From contig NZ_OY782187.1 of the NCBI RefSeq assembly GCF_963677685.1, positions 1-64,000 of the forward strand: 64,000 nt of DNA. The letters run 5' to 3'. The stretch is from an uncultured Bacteroides sp. GTDB lineage: Bacteria; Bacteroidota; Bacteroidia; Bacteroidales; Bacteroidaceae. Position numbers and translations under genes: made by a program. Shown here in pieces: positions 18,285-27,590 of the stretch; within the stretch, counting starts at the first letter, position 1, and each line of letters opens with the position of its first letter. The notes beneath the pieces are model-generated. The model ran no database searches. It was given only the letters and a program-made list of their open reading frames with translations, and was not told where the DNA came from.

Positions 18285-18341
18285 TGTGACGTAAATGTGA
18301 CGATAAGTATTTACTTAATTGGAAATTAATCTTTATGTTTG
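18285..18341 (+). promoter_or_regulatory. Shared promoter 3
   Basis: TGTGAC at 18285 and 18296, ATTTA in the -33 region and TATGTTTG at 18334-18341. It precedes the run of class B genes at 18449-21699. Confidence 0.85.
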
Positions 18342-18448
18342 AGAGCTTTTTTTGTAATAAAGCAATGAATGTTAGGCATTTCTTTTTTTTTAACTATTTT
18401 CATTGTTATAATAGATAAAGTATGACTTTTTCTTGTGTTTTTCATTTA

Positions 18449-19507
18449 ATGTCTCGTACTCTAATTGTACTTTGTTTATTTCTGTTGTTTTCTTGCTCTA
18501 GCAATAATAACAGCAAAGCTTTTGATGATATTTTTGAAGAAGCTGACAGTTTAAACTATAGTGAGATGCTTTTCAAAGATTATCTTTGGGGAACCCCTAT
18601 GGATATGATGTATCTTGATTCGAGTCTTTTCGTTTTTGATGAGAGAAATGAATCAGGGTTATTTCATGTGATTGAGCTAGATAGATTAGATTCCATTCAT
18701 AGTTTTGGAGAAAAGGGGCAAGGAGACAATGAATTTGTGATGCCCTTTGATTTTCAACTAATAAATAATACTGTTGTTGGCGTTTTTGATTTGGCGAATA
18801 AATCGTTGTATCCTGTTGATTTGAGGGAAGTAAAAAGACATTTATATAAATATCCTATTTATGCAAAAGACACTATAGCCAATACGATAAAACTAATTCC
18901 CACTATTTACAATACGTTTGTAGCGCAAGGCTTTTATGATGATTGTGTTTTTAAATTATGGGGGAGTGGTATGAATGAAATTAGGTCTTATGGAGAATAC
19001 CCTTATAAAGATGCTGATGAAAAAAGTATTGAGAATCGCTTAAGAGGAATGGCTTATCAAGGAATGATTCGCTCTAATCCTTCTAGAAATAAATTTGTTT
19101 ATGCGGTTAAATCAGCCAATATTATTTATTTTTATGAGATAAATCCAAAAGATCTCGTCTTAGTGAAAAAATATGAATATAACTATCCTAAATATATTAC
19201 GAAAGTTCAAGGTGATGCTAGATCTGCGCCTATGGCTCCTGATAATAATAAGACATTTATAAGCTTATGTACTTCTGAAAGATATGTATATGCTCTTTAT
19301 TCAGGTAAAAACTTTAAGTCAAATGGTTTAGAGGCTTTCTCCGGCAATATTATGTATGTTTTTGATTGGTCTGGTAAACCAATTAAAAAGTTTGTATTAA
19401 ATGCTTCACTAACTCAAATATGTGTGAATAGAAATGATCGTGAGCTTTTTGGCTTTTCGAATATGCGAGAACCTGTTATTCTTAAATTTAGATTGAATAA
19501 ATTTTAG
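18449..19507 (+). CDS. Class B beta-propeller lipoprotein
   Basis: 352 aa from the ATG at 18449 (MSRTLIVLCLFLLFSC, Cys16); an upstream in-frame ATG at 18422 only lengthens the signal. GEKGQGDNEFVMPF lies near 90, YVYALYSGKNFKSNG near 285 and YVFDWSGKPIKKFVLN near 306. The phrase RGMAYQG is nearly repeated as RAMAYQG in the next gene, and both read PYxDADE before it, so these two are recent-looking paralogues. Confidence 0.8.
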   Translation: MSRTLIVLCLFLLFSCSSNNNSKAFDDIFEEADSLNYSEMLFKDYLWGTPMDMMYLDSSLFVFDERNESGLFHVIELDRLDSIHSFGEKGQGDNEFVMPFDFQLINNTVVGVFDLANKSLYPVDLREVKRHLYKYPIYAKDTIANTIKLIPTIYNTFVAQGFYDDCVFKLWGSGMNEIRSYGEYPYKDADEKSIENRLRGMAYQGMIRSNPSRNKFVYAVKSANIIYFYEINPKDLVLVKKYEYNYPKYITKVQGDARSAPMAPDNNKTFISLCTSERYVYALYSGKNFKSNGLEAFSGNIMYVFDWSGKPIKKFVLNASLTQICVNRNDRELFGFSNMREPVILKFRLNKF

Positions 19508-19614
19508 TATAATCCAGAGAATCATAGGTGCATTTATGAAAGTAATTCACTTTTATTAATTGCTAAAGACTATTGAAGTAGTAACAAAACGTACCCTTTG
19601 ATTATAATTATCTT

Positions 19615-20625
19615 ATGAAAAAAATTATTTATTTATCATTGCTTTTATTTATTTCATGTTCATCAAAGGACAACAAGCTAATAGATAAGCAACATCTCAC
19701 TTTTAAGCAAATAAATTCTAATCTGATTTTAGGAAGAACAGATGCATTAATGAAAAAGGACTCTCTTTTATTTTTAGCTAGTCATGGAACCGATTCTCTT
19801 CTTTTTGTTGTAAATTTAATCGATGGTTCTTTTGTAGAAAAATGTCAAAAAGGGCAAGGACCTAATGAATATTTATCTATTGATAATTTTGGGAATGTTA
19901 GTAATTTACTAGGATTTTATGACCGACACTTAAGATCATATAACAATATCTTGTTTGATGATAAAACAAAAGATATCACCTTTAAAAAAAGCATTAAGCT
20001 TGATTCTGCTTATTACCATGTTGTTCCAACAGCTTTTGATTATTTTGTTGGAATAGGTCCTTATAGAAAAGGCTTATTTAAAACTATAAATTTGAATGGG
20101 AAAGTTATGGGGACTTTTTTTGAACAACCATATAGAGATGCTGATGAGCGGAAAACTCCTGAATTGGCTCGAGCGATGGCTTATCAAGGGCGGCTAACAA
20201 CATCTCCAGATGGTAAACGAATGGCACATGCTATTTTCATGTCTCAAATTATTTCATTTTACAAATTAGCTCCACATGATGTAGATTTAATAAAATCATG
20301 TGCGGATGATTATCCGGAATATCAACCAGAATTGGGGCAAGACTCATACGCATCAGCCATGAAAAGGAGTAATAAATTGGGTTATATGGATGTATTTGCT
20401 ACAAAACAATATGTTTATGCATTGCTTTCTGGTCGTTCTACAGAGGAATATGCTTTATCGGCATTCTTGGGAAATAGAATATTGGTTTATACTTGGGAAG
20501 GTGAATTGGTGAAAGAACTTGTCTCAGATATTGACTTACAGGCGATCTGCGTTTCTTCTGATGATAAGACGCTTTATGCGGTTGGTTTGTTTGATAATTA
20601 TGAGCTTGTTATAGCTGATCTTTGA
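19615..20625 (+). CDS. Class B beta-propeller lipoprotein
   Basis: 336 aa. The lipobox is FISC with Cys15. KGQGPNEYLSIDNF lies near 82, PYRDADERKT near 175, YVYALLSGRSTEEY near 264 and ILVYTWEGELVKELV near 287. It is a paralogue of the preceding gene by position and by shared PYxDADE and MAYQG motifs. It ends 50 bp before a frameshifted relative. Confidence 0.8.
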   Translation: MKKIIYLSLLLFISCSSKDNKLIDKQHLTFKQINSNLILGRTDALMKKDSLLFLASHGTDSLLFVVNLIDGSFVEKCQKGQGPNEYLSIDNFGNVSNLLGFYDRHLRSYNNILFDDKTKDITFKKSIKLDSAYYHVVPTAFDYFVGIGPYRKGLFKTINLNGKVMGTFFEQPYRDADERKTPELARAMAYQGRLTTSPDGKRMAHAIFMSQIISFYKLAPHDVDLIKSCADDYPEYQPELGQDSYASAMKRSNKLGYMDVFATKQYVYALLSGRSTEEYALSAFLGNRILVYTWEGELVKELVSDIDLQAICVSSDDKTLYAVGLFDNYELVIADL

Positions 20626-20675
20626 GCTTAGCCATACAGGGCTTATGGAATGAATATATTTAAATATCTGGAATT

Positions 20676-21699
20676 ATGAATAAATTCATGGTGCCTTTTG
20701 CTTATTGTGATCTTTTGTAGCTGTACAAGTAACTCTAAAACAGAGAAATACCAGAAGCAGCGTAATAAGGTTATTAATGTCCGAGATCAAGTGAAGGAAA
20801 TAGAAATAAAAGATGTCTTGATTGGTTCAATTGCTCGGTTATATTTACTAAAGAATTATTTAATTATTGGTGATTATAAAACTCAAGATAAGCTTATTCA
20901 TATATTTAATAAGAATAACTTTAATTATTTAACTAGTACGGCCTATTTAGGGCAAGCTCCTGGAGAAATTGCAAATATGGGATATATAGAAACTGATGAG
21001 GCTCATGATCTTTTTTATGTGTCAGACCATGGTAAACAAAAGATCTTTAGTTATGATTTAGATAGTGTTCTAACGACCCCATTATATATGCCAAAGGTTA
21101 AAATGGAGATGAATGCACGATCGTTTCCTAGTAAATATCAGTATATAAATGATACTTTATGTATAGGCTTGATTATAAAACCTACTGGCAATTCGGGATA
21201 TAAACAGTCTGTTGCTAAATGGAATATGACTACAAGCGAAATAACCCCCATGAAATATGAACATCCTGAAATTGAGAAAAAGCGTATTAGTTTTGCAGCG
21301 TCAGTAAAACATGGAATTTATGTTGAGTGTTATTCTTACCATGATTTAATGACAATTTGCAGCCTTAATGGAGATCTAAAATGTAATATATATGGTCCGA
21401 ATTGGGATAATCGAACAACAAATAAGGTTAACTATTATGGGACTGTTAGATTTTGCGGAGATAAGATCTTTGTACTTTATTCAGGAGAAGATACTTTCTA
21501 TGAAGATAAAAATAAGGGAACAAGAACAAAATTACCTACTAAATTTCTAGTTTTTGATATCAATGGAAATTATCTTCAAACTTTAGAAACTGGTTATCAA
21601 ATATCCGACTTTTGTTATGATATGGATAACCACAGGATCATACTAAGTTTGGATGATGTGATACAATTTGCTTATTTGGATGTTGATGGATTTGTCTAA
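20676..21699 (+). pseudogene. Class B beta-propeller lipoprotein with a frameshift in the signal peptide
   Basis: The main frame runs from TTG at 20698 (333 aa) and holds GQAPGEIANMGYI near 80, IYGPNWDNRTTNK and FDINGNYLQTLETGYQ. Read from TTG the signal is only seven residues before the first Cys (LIVIFCSC). An ATG at 20676 encodes MNKFMVPF in another frame; with a one-base change around 20696 it would join to LLIVIFCSCTS, a normal lipoprotein signal. The protein is therefore either made from a weak TTG start with a poor signal, or it is a recent pseudogene. The body is otherwise uninterrupted and is closest to the gene at 10954. Confidence 0.6.
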
Positions 21700-21796
21700 A
21701 TATTCCGCTGTTTGAAATATAGAAGTTATAGATTGCTATTATTTTGTGGTATTCTATGATAGCTAGTTTATAGCATTAAATTTGAAAAATAGAATT

Positions 21797-21853
21797 TGTT
21801 TGATAAATGTGATGATGAATATTTACTTGTAAAGGATTTAAGTATTATATTTG
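21797..21853 (+). promoter_or_regulatory. Shared promoter 4 (degenerate)
   Basis: TGTGAT at 21808 is followed by GATGAATATTTA and then, after the exact 32-bp gap, TATATTTG at 21846-21853. The upstream repeat at 21797 has decayed to TGTTTG. The preserved spacing identifies it as a weakened member of the set. Confidence 0.65.
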
Positions 21854-21874
21854 GATGAATTATACTATTATAAA

Positions 21875-22924
21875 ATGAAAATACATCAATTAGTTAGCTA
21901 TTTAATTTGTATGATATTTTTTTCTTGTGCGAAAGAAGGAGATTATCAGAAATCGCATTTGATCAATTACAAAGATTTTAAATCTACACAAAAGATAAAA
22001 GGTTCAAATTTGCAATTTGATTCTGTCTCTTTGAGACCTACCAGTATACAAGTATTTGATTCTTTACTGTTTACCGTTAATAGGAAAGATGAAAAATTAA
22101 TCCATGTATTTAACTTAAACACGAAAAAGAAAATAGGCGAACGTATTGCTATGGGAGGAGGACCTGGTGAAATGCTTCAGCCATATTTTGTGAGTGTTGA
22201 TAGTCAATGGGTTCAATTGTTTGATATGTCTACATTTACTTTATATGTGTATGATACACGGGACTTTGTTATAAATCCATCGCCTGCAGTAAATCGGAAA
22301 ATTAAGTTGAGTGAGCCCGTTTTGGGAGACGCTAGATTGTTGGGTAGTAATATTATTACTTCTTCCTATAATCCTAATAACCAATTTTCACTCTTTGACT
22401 CAAACGGAAATAGTCCGTTGAAATTTGGTACTTATCCTATCTCTAATGTTCCTTTTTCTGATAAGGAAAAACTCGAAGCATATCGATTCTCTTTTACAAC
22501 AAATCAAAAAGATAAAGTTGCTGTGTGCTATAACTGGACCGATCTGATTGATATACTTGATAAAGAAGGGCATTTGCTAAAACGAATTTATGGACCACAG
22601 CACTTTATTTCTATATTTAAAGAATCTCATGATGGGAATGTCGTTTCTGCTGCCCCTGTACAAGGGAAAACTCGGGATGCTTACTTTTCTCCGGTAAATG
22701 CTGGGGACGATTTCTTTGTTTTATTTAGTGGAAAAGCGGAAGGAGAAGAGAATTATGACATATTGGCTAATCAAATATTTATTTTTGATTGGAATGGAGA
22801 ACCTAAGAAAATATTGTCTCTAGATCAAGGCGTTTTTTGTATCACTGTTGATCCTAAGAATAAACGAATATATGGCATTAGTGATCAGCCGGAATTTCAT
22901 ATTGTGGCATTTTCGTATAACTAA
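21875..22924 (+). CDS. Class B beta-propeller lipoprotein
   Basis: 349 aa from the ATG at 21875; the frame upstream overlaps the promoter -7 box, so the longer start is rejected. The lipobox is FFSC with Cys18. GGGPGEMLQPYFVSVD lies near 91, FVLFSGKAEGEENY near 281 and IFIFDWNGEPKKILSLD near 302. It is first in a run of four class B genes with short spacers. Confidence 0.8.
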   Translation: MKIHQLVSYLICMIFFSCAKEGDYQKSHLINYKDFKSTQKIKGSNLQFDSVSLRPTSIQVFDSLLFTVNRKDEKLIHVFNLNTKKKIGERIAMGGGPGEMLQPYFVSVDSQWVQLFDMSTFTLYVYDTRDFVINPSPAVNRKIKLSEPVLGDARLLGSNIITSSYNPNNQFSLFDSNGNSPLKFGTYPISNVPFSDKEKLEAYRFSFTTNQKDKVAVCYNWTDLIDILDKEGHLLKRIYGPQHFISIFKESHDGNVVSAAPVQGKTRDAYFSPVNAGDDFFVLFSGKAEGEENYDILANQIFIFDWNGEPKKILSLDQGVFCITVDPKNKRIYGISDQPEFHIVAFSYN

Positions 22925-22963
22925 TTCAATTTATTATTTCAGTTGTATTTTTATATTATTATA

Positions 22964-23977
22964 ATGAAAAATAAATTATTAATACTCGCTTGTAGTGCAC
23001 TTCTATTTACTTGCACTTCAGTAAAGAGAGAAGTTAGACGCATAGATAATGTGAAGTTTACTGTTTTATCCGATAGTATCTATACTCATATGCCCGGAGA
23101 ATTATATTGTACTAATGATTATATCGTATGGGTAGATCCTTTTTCTGCAAGTGGACTGATACATTTCTTAGATGCCAAAACGGGTAAGGAATTAATGACT
23201 TGGGGCAATATTGGTAACGGTCCGAAGGAATTTACGGCAATAAAGGCGGCTCTGTCATATCCACCTTTCTTATATGTCTTTGATTTGAATAAGAAATTGC
23301 AGGCTTTATTGAATTTAAAGACTTTGTCGGTTGAAAATCCAGATAAATCGATAAAGTGGAGGAATGATTCGTTAATGGACTTTACGAAAAGGCTACAGTT
23401 GTCAGAAAATACTTTTGTTTCTTTGTCTCCGGGTGGGACATATCCTTTTGTTCTTGATAATAATGATGTCGTTGATTCAGTAGGGCACTTTCCTATTTCG
23501 GATAAAATATCAAATGGCTTTGATGTATTTCAGGGAAATATCCTTTATAATGCAGAAAGAAAATGTTTGGTGTATTCTACCACATTATTCCCCTATACAG
23601 CGATGTATCGTTTCGATAAAGGGCAGTTAAGTTTAGAGTGGGAGAAATTGGATAAAATAGTCTATGAAGTGAATAAAGATTTGTTCGTTTTAGACAAAAC
23701 AAATAAGCATGGCTTTCATGCTACAGCTTTGACTAAAAATTATATTGTAGGAAGTTGCCGTGATGAAGAAGTTGAAGGTACATTACCTAAAGGTCTTCCC
23801 GGCAGAGATTTAAAGCGATTACCGCATTCTTTATTTGTATATGATTACAAATTTAACTTATGTAAGATTATAAATTTAAAGCTTCCGATCCTAAGACTTG
23901 CGGGTAATGTTGCTTCGGATGATTTATGTGCTATTGTAGCGAACCCTGAATTTGAAATTATAAAGTTGTCACTATAA
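22964..23977 (+). CDS. Class B beta-propeller lipoprotein
   Basis: 337 aa from the ATG at 22964 (signal ending at Cys17, LFTC). IGNGPKEFTAIKAAL lies near 81. The usual ALYSGR box is replaced by YIVGSCRDEEVEG, and the DWNG box by LFVYDYKFNLCKIINL, so it is a divergent member. It is spaced 40 bp from the previous gene. Confidence 0.75.
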   Translation: MKNKLLILACSALLFTCTSVKREVRRIDNVKFTVLSDSIYTHMPGELYCTNDYIVWVDPFSASGLIHFLDAKTGKELMTWGNIGNGPKEFTAIKAALSYPPFLYVFDLNKKLQALLNLKTLSVENPDKSIKWRNDSLMDFTKRLQLSENTFVSLSPGGTYPFVLDNNDVVDSVGHFPISDKISNGFDVFQGNILYNAERKCLVYSTTLFPYTAMYRFDKGQLSLEWEKLDKIVYEVNKDLFVLDKTNKHGFHATALTKNYIVGSCRDEEVEGTLPKGLPGRDLKRLPHSLFVYDYKFNLCKIINLKLPILRLAGNVASDDLCAIVANPEFEIIKLSL

Positions 23978-23997
23978 AAATATGAATTAGCTTACTG

Positions 23998-25083
23998 ATG
24001 TATACGATGCCTCATTTCATTGATTCTGAAAAACTATTTTTAAGCTTTATCTTTATAGCGGGCTTTCTTGTTGGTTGTACTGCTAGCCCTATTATAACTG
24101 ATTCTCCATTAAAAGATTTTTCGAATAAAAAAACAGAGAAAATAAATGTTTCAAAATCTTTGGTTTTGGAGCAATATGAAATTTATAAACCCTGCTCGGT
24201 TATAAAAGATGGAGGTTGCTACTTAGTAGAAAATCAAACAAATGAGAACCTTATTAATATTATTGATATAAGAAAGAATAAGGTTATTCATGGTATAAAT
24301 ATAGGAGAGGGGCCAAATGAATTGATCTCTCCTTCTAGTTTTCAAAGAAGAGGAAATGACTTCTTTATTTATGATATTGCTCGCAAGACTGTCTATAAAA
24401 TATGTAAAGGAGAGGATTCTATCTCAATAAATAAATTTAATCAAATTATCACGAATGAACGATTGCTTCAAGTTTATCTTCTTCCTAAAGGCTTTTTTGG
24501 GTTAGGTTTGATGGGTGATTCTTGGGTTACTTATTACAATAATCTATTGACTTCATCTCTTGATTTTCCGGATTTTAATAATACTCGTAACTTTACTAAT
24601 ATTGAAAAGGGCTCATTGTACATGAGCTCTACAATAACAGTGAAGCCTGATGGGGCAAAAATGGTGTGTGCCGCTCAAAATGCTGGTGTAATCTCATTTT
24701 GCAATTTACAATCTGAAAAGATGCTTGAATATAAGCGATTAAAATATCATGAACCTTTAGTTTCGCCTCCGAGAACTGCCGGATCTTCTTCTATAGCTTT
24801 CGACAGAAATAATAAAATTGCTTTCTGTAGTTCTGCGAGTGATAATAATTATGTTTTTCTTCTTTATTCCGGCCGCACTTTCAATTCTCATGGAATGTCT
24901 TCTCATCATTGTGAGCACGTATTAATATACGATTGGGCTGGAAAGCCATTAAAACATTTAATTCTTGAGAAGCCTATATATGGAAATTTGAACTATGATA
25001 GTGGCACTCATACTTTATATGGAATAGGATACGATCCTGAAGGAGTGATTTTAGAATATGATTTAAGTCGTATCGAGTTATGA
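23998..25083 (+). CDS. Class B beta-propeller lipoprotein
   Basis: 361 aa. The signal is longer than usual, with Cys27 in LVGC. GEGPNELISPSSF lies near 103, YVFLLYSGRTFNSHG near 284 and VLIYDWAGKPLKHLILE near 307. TFNSHG resembles NFKSNG of the gene at 18449. It begins 21 bp after the previous stop. Confidence 0.8.
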   Translation: MYTMPHFIDSEKLFLSFIFIAGFLVGCTASPIITDSPLKDFSNKKTEKINVSKSLVLEQYEIYKPCSVIKDGGCYLVENQTNENLINIIDIRKNKVIHGINIGEGPNELISPSSFQRRGNDFFIYDIARKTVYKICKGEDSISINKFNQIITNERLLQVYLLPKGFFGLGLMGDSWVTYYNNLLTSSLDFPDFNNTRNFTNIEKGSLYMSSTITVKPDGAKMVCAAQNAGVISFCNLQSEKMLEYKRLKYHEPLVSPPRTAGSSSIAFDRNNKIAFCSSASDNNYVFLLYSGRTFNSHGMSSHHCEHVLIYDWAGKPLKHLILEKPIYGNLNYDSGTHTLYGIGYDPEGVILEYDLSRIEL

Positions 25084-25129
25084 AAGCTTTATTTTTCTTC
25101 TAAACTGTCTATACTTAAAAATATCGCGT

Positions 25130-26194
25130 ATGAAATTTCTTTATTTGATTATTCTTTTGTCTTGTACCCTGAGTTCATGCAAAAGAACAGTGCCCAACTC
25201 CCCTGTTGATTTATTTTCTATTACGCATAAGTTATCTGAGTTAAAATCTAATATTAGTGACGATTCAATTGGGGTAATTGAAGGGATGCAATGTGATGAC
25301 TCTGTTTTGCTCCTACTTGATTACCATCTAGGTAAAAGTTTTACGTTATTTGATTCTCGTCAAGAAAAATATATCGGGCGTTTTGGGCTGATAGGTCAAG
25401 GTCCCGGAGAGATTCCCTTAGGTTGTAATGGGAATATAGCAAAAAGGAAGTTTGATATATTCTATGATCAAACAGGCTTAATTGCAGCGTATAATATAGA
25501 CTCTCTCATTCTAAACATAGATGCTAAGCCCGAGGTTTTGATGAAATATAGGATACCAGAAGCTTTATTTTCCAAAGTGATTGCAGTTAATGATACTCTT
25601 TTTCTAGGAGCTGGGACTTATAAATCTAAATATCAATTTGTGCTTTTCGATCGAAATAGTAAAGTTCTTGATTACGGAGTTGAAATCTTTAATTCTCAAG
25701 ATGATGATAATATGTATCACAAGTATCTGTCTAATCAAGGAACTTTGAGAAAATCTTCCATTCGAAATCAATATGTTTACTCTATTAATAATTCTTCTAA
25801 TATTGATTTCATAAATATAACAAGTGATAATCAGATAGAATTGGTGAAGTCTATTCGTTTAAAAAATCCCCAATATAAAGTAATTACTAAGGGCGGTTTA
25901 CATGCTGTTATTCCTGATGAAAATAATGGGATTGGATACATTGACCTTGCAGTAAGTGATAAGTATGTGTATGCTTTGTATACTGATCATACAATAGTCG
26001 ATAAGAAAACAGATAAGAGTAATGCTATAAGCTCAAACCTTGTACTTGTGTTTGATTGGGAAGGTAATCCTGTGAAAAGTTATGTTTTGAGTAAAGCTGT
26101 TTATTTTATAGCTTTGGATGAATGCTCTAATAAATTATATGGAGCCACCATTAAAGAAGATGGAGGATGGAGTGTTATTTCTTATGCCATATGA
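25130..26194 (+). CDS. Class B beta-propeller lipoprotein
   Basis: 354 aa. The lipobox is LSSC with Cys17. GLIGQGPGEIPLGCN lies near 85, YVYALYTDHTIVD near 282 and LVFDWEGNPVKSYVL near 306. It ends the operon of promoter 4; promoter 5 lies 84 bp beyond its stop. Confidence 0.8.
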   Translation: MKFLYLIILLSCTLSSCKRTVPNSPVDLFSITHKLSELKSNISDDSIGVIEGMQCDDSVLLLLDYHLGKSFTLFDSRQEKYIGRFGLIGQGPGEIPLGCNGNIAKRKFDIFYDQTGLIAAYNIDSLILNIDAKPEVLMKYRIPEALFSKVIAVNDTLFLGAGTYKSKYQFVLFDRNSKVLDYGVEIFNSQDDDNMYHKYLSNQGTLRKSSIRNQYVYSINNSSNIDFINITSDNQIELVKSIRLKNPQYKVITKGGLHAVIPDENNGIGYIDLAVSDKYVYALYTDHTIVDKKTDKSNAISSNLVLVFDWEGNPVKSYVLSKAVYFIALDECSNKLYGATIKEDGGWSVISYAI

Positions 26195-26246
26195 ATCTGC
26201 CCTTTTAAGATTGACACGAGATATGTATAGCTATTATAATAGCTCC

Positions 26247-26340
26247 TTTATTGATTGAATAATCCTTGTTTCGCAAATGTGACGCAAATGTGACGATTAA
26301 TATTTGTCTACAGACTATTTGTATCCTATGTTTGATAATA
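26247..26340 (+). repeat. Promoter-bearing direct repeat, copy 1
   Basis: This 94-bp stretch, from TTTATTGATTGAATAATCC to just past the -7 box, is repeated with about 92 percent identity at 29041-29134. It carries shared promoter 5. The repeat points to a segmental duplication of an operon head. Confidence 0.8.
26278..26334 (+). promoter_or_regulatory. Shared promoter 5
   Basis: TGTGAC at 26278 and 26289, ATATTTG in the -33 region and TATGTTTG at 26327-26334. Confidence 0.85.
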
Positions 26341-26407
26341 ATTATACTAACATGCTACTTTTAGTAAGAGTCTGTATGAGAGGTTATCCCCTAATTTGTA
26401 AAATCAT

Positions 26408-27469
26408 ATGCGAAAAAGAATATTTATCCCATTTATAATACTTGGATGCTTAATTTATAGCTGTGCCAATTCTGAAAATAAGGATATATCTTTATTACAA
26501 GAAGAAATTAAAATCAATTCTCAGTTCTTGAAAATAGATACGATTGCAATTCCAGAAAATTTGATATATGCACGTGAGTTTCTCGTATATCATGATAGCG
26601 TGTTGATTGTTCTGAATAAAAGATATGATGACGTATCATTTATTGAAATATATAATCTAAGAGAGAAGAAGTTAATTAATAAATACTTTAGGCTTGGGAA
26701 TGCACCAGATGAGTTGTTGAGTGCTTTCGCTTCATTAAATGGTAATCTTTTGACAGTTAATGATTATGTTAAGAATCAAGTCGCATTTTTGAATATTGAT
26801 TCGGTATTAACAAATCCTCTATATCACCCAACCCCAATAAGACATTATACGCAGTCTCCTGTGGCTGCTCAACATCTTATTGATAATCAATTAATTATTG
26901 AAAACCCGAACTATTTTGTAGATGATAATTTAGGAATTAATACTCATAACGCTCGATTGATCGTTTTAGATAAGAAGAGTATGCCTAAAGAGGATGAAAG
27001 GTATGAATATTATGTAAGGAATGTAACCTCCGATGGGCATATCATTGTAAATTATAAACTGAAGAAGATTGTTTATGCTTATATGGATAAGACTATTATA
27101 GAATTATATGATAAATCTTTGAAACTAACAAAATGTATCTCAGGCCCGGATAAGCTTCCTGCAAAATATAAAATAATTGATAAAGAAGTCCTTTTTGATG
27201 AATATATACCTTACTCTTATTTGGCTTTTTGCACGGATGAAACCTGTTTTTATTTAACCTATATGGGCGCAAATCTTGTTGATGGGAAAAATATGGAAGA
27301 TTATCCATTATGGATTTTTAAATTTGATTGGAGCGGTAATTTCATTGAAAGCTATAATGTTGGGCGATACATTTCTTCAATATCTATCAGTAGTGATAGT
27401 AAAAGCTTTTATGGTACAGGGATTGATGAAGAGAAAAATCCAATTTTATTAAAATTATCAGCAAGATGA
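26408..27469 (+). CDS. Class B-like beta-propeller lipoprotein
   Basis: 353 aa. The lipobox is IYSC with Cys19. The GxGPxE site reads RLGNAPDELLSAF, the late motifs are FYLTYMGANLVDGKN and IFKFDWSGNFIESYNVG, and the end is NPILLKLSAR. The beginning (MRK) and the end (NPILLKLS) reappear fused to each other at 30374-30415, which shows that a second copy of this gene once existed there. Confidence 0.78.
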   Translation: MRKRIFIPFIILGCLIYSCANSENKDISLLQEEIKINSQFLKIDTIAIPENLIYAREFLVYHDSVLIVLNKRYDDVSFIEIYNLREKKLINKYFRLGNAPDELLSAFASLNGNLLTVNDYVKNQVAFLNIDSVLTNPLYHPTPIRHYTQSPVAAQHLIDNQLIIENPNYFVDDNLGINTHNARLIVLDKKSMPKEDERYEYYVRNVTSDGHIIVNYKLKKIVYAYMDKTIIELYDKSLKLTKCISGPDKLPAKYKIIDKEVLFDEYIPYSYLAFCTDETCFYLTYMGANLVDGKNMEDYPLWIFKFDWSGNFIESYNVGRYISSISISSDSKSFYGTGIDEEKNPILLKLSAR

Positions 27470-27540
27470 AAGCTCTGTTTTTATTGATGTTGTTCTGTTT
27501 AATGATTGGTTGTGACTCCTCTCTTGTTTTAAAGGGATGA
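27466..27540 (+). pseudogene. Lipoprotein leader remnant
   Basis: A 24-residue frame reads MKALFLLMLFCLMIGCDSS before LVLKG and a stop. It begins with an ATGA overlap on the previous stop and has a perfect lipobox (MIGC). It is too short to be a propeller, so it is probably the 5' stump of a deleted lipoprotein gene. Confidence 0.5.
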
Positions 27541-27590
27541 TGTCTTCGATAAACCCAATATGACAGCGCAAAATGACAAAAAAATATTTT

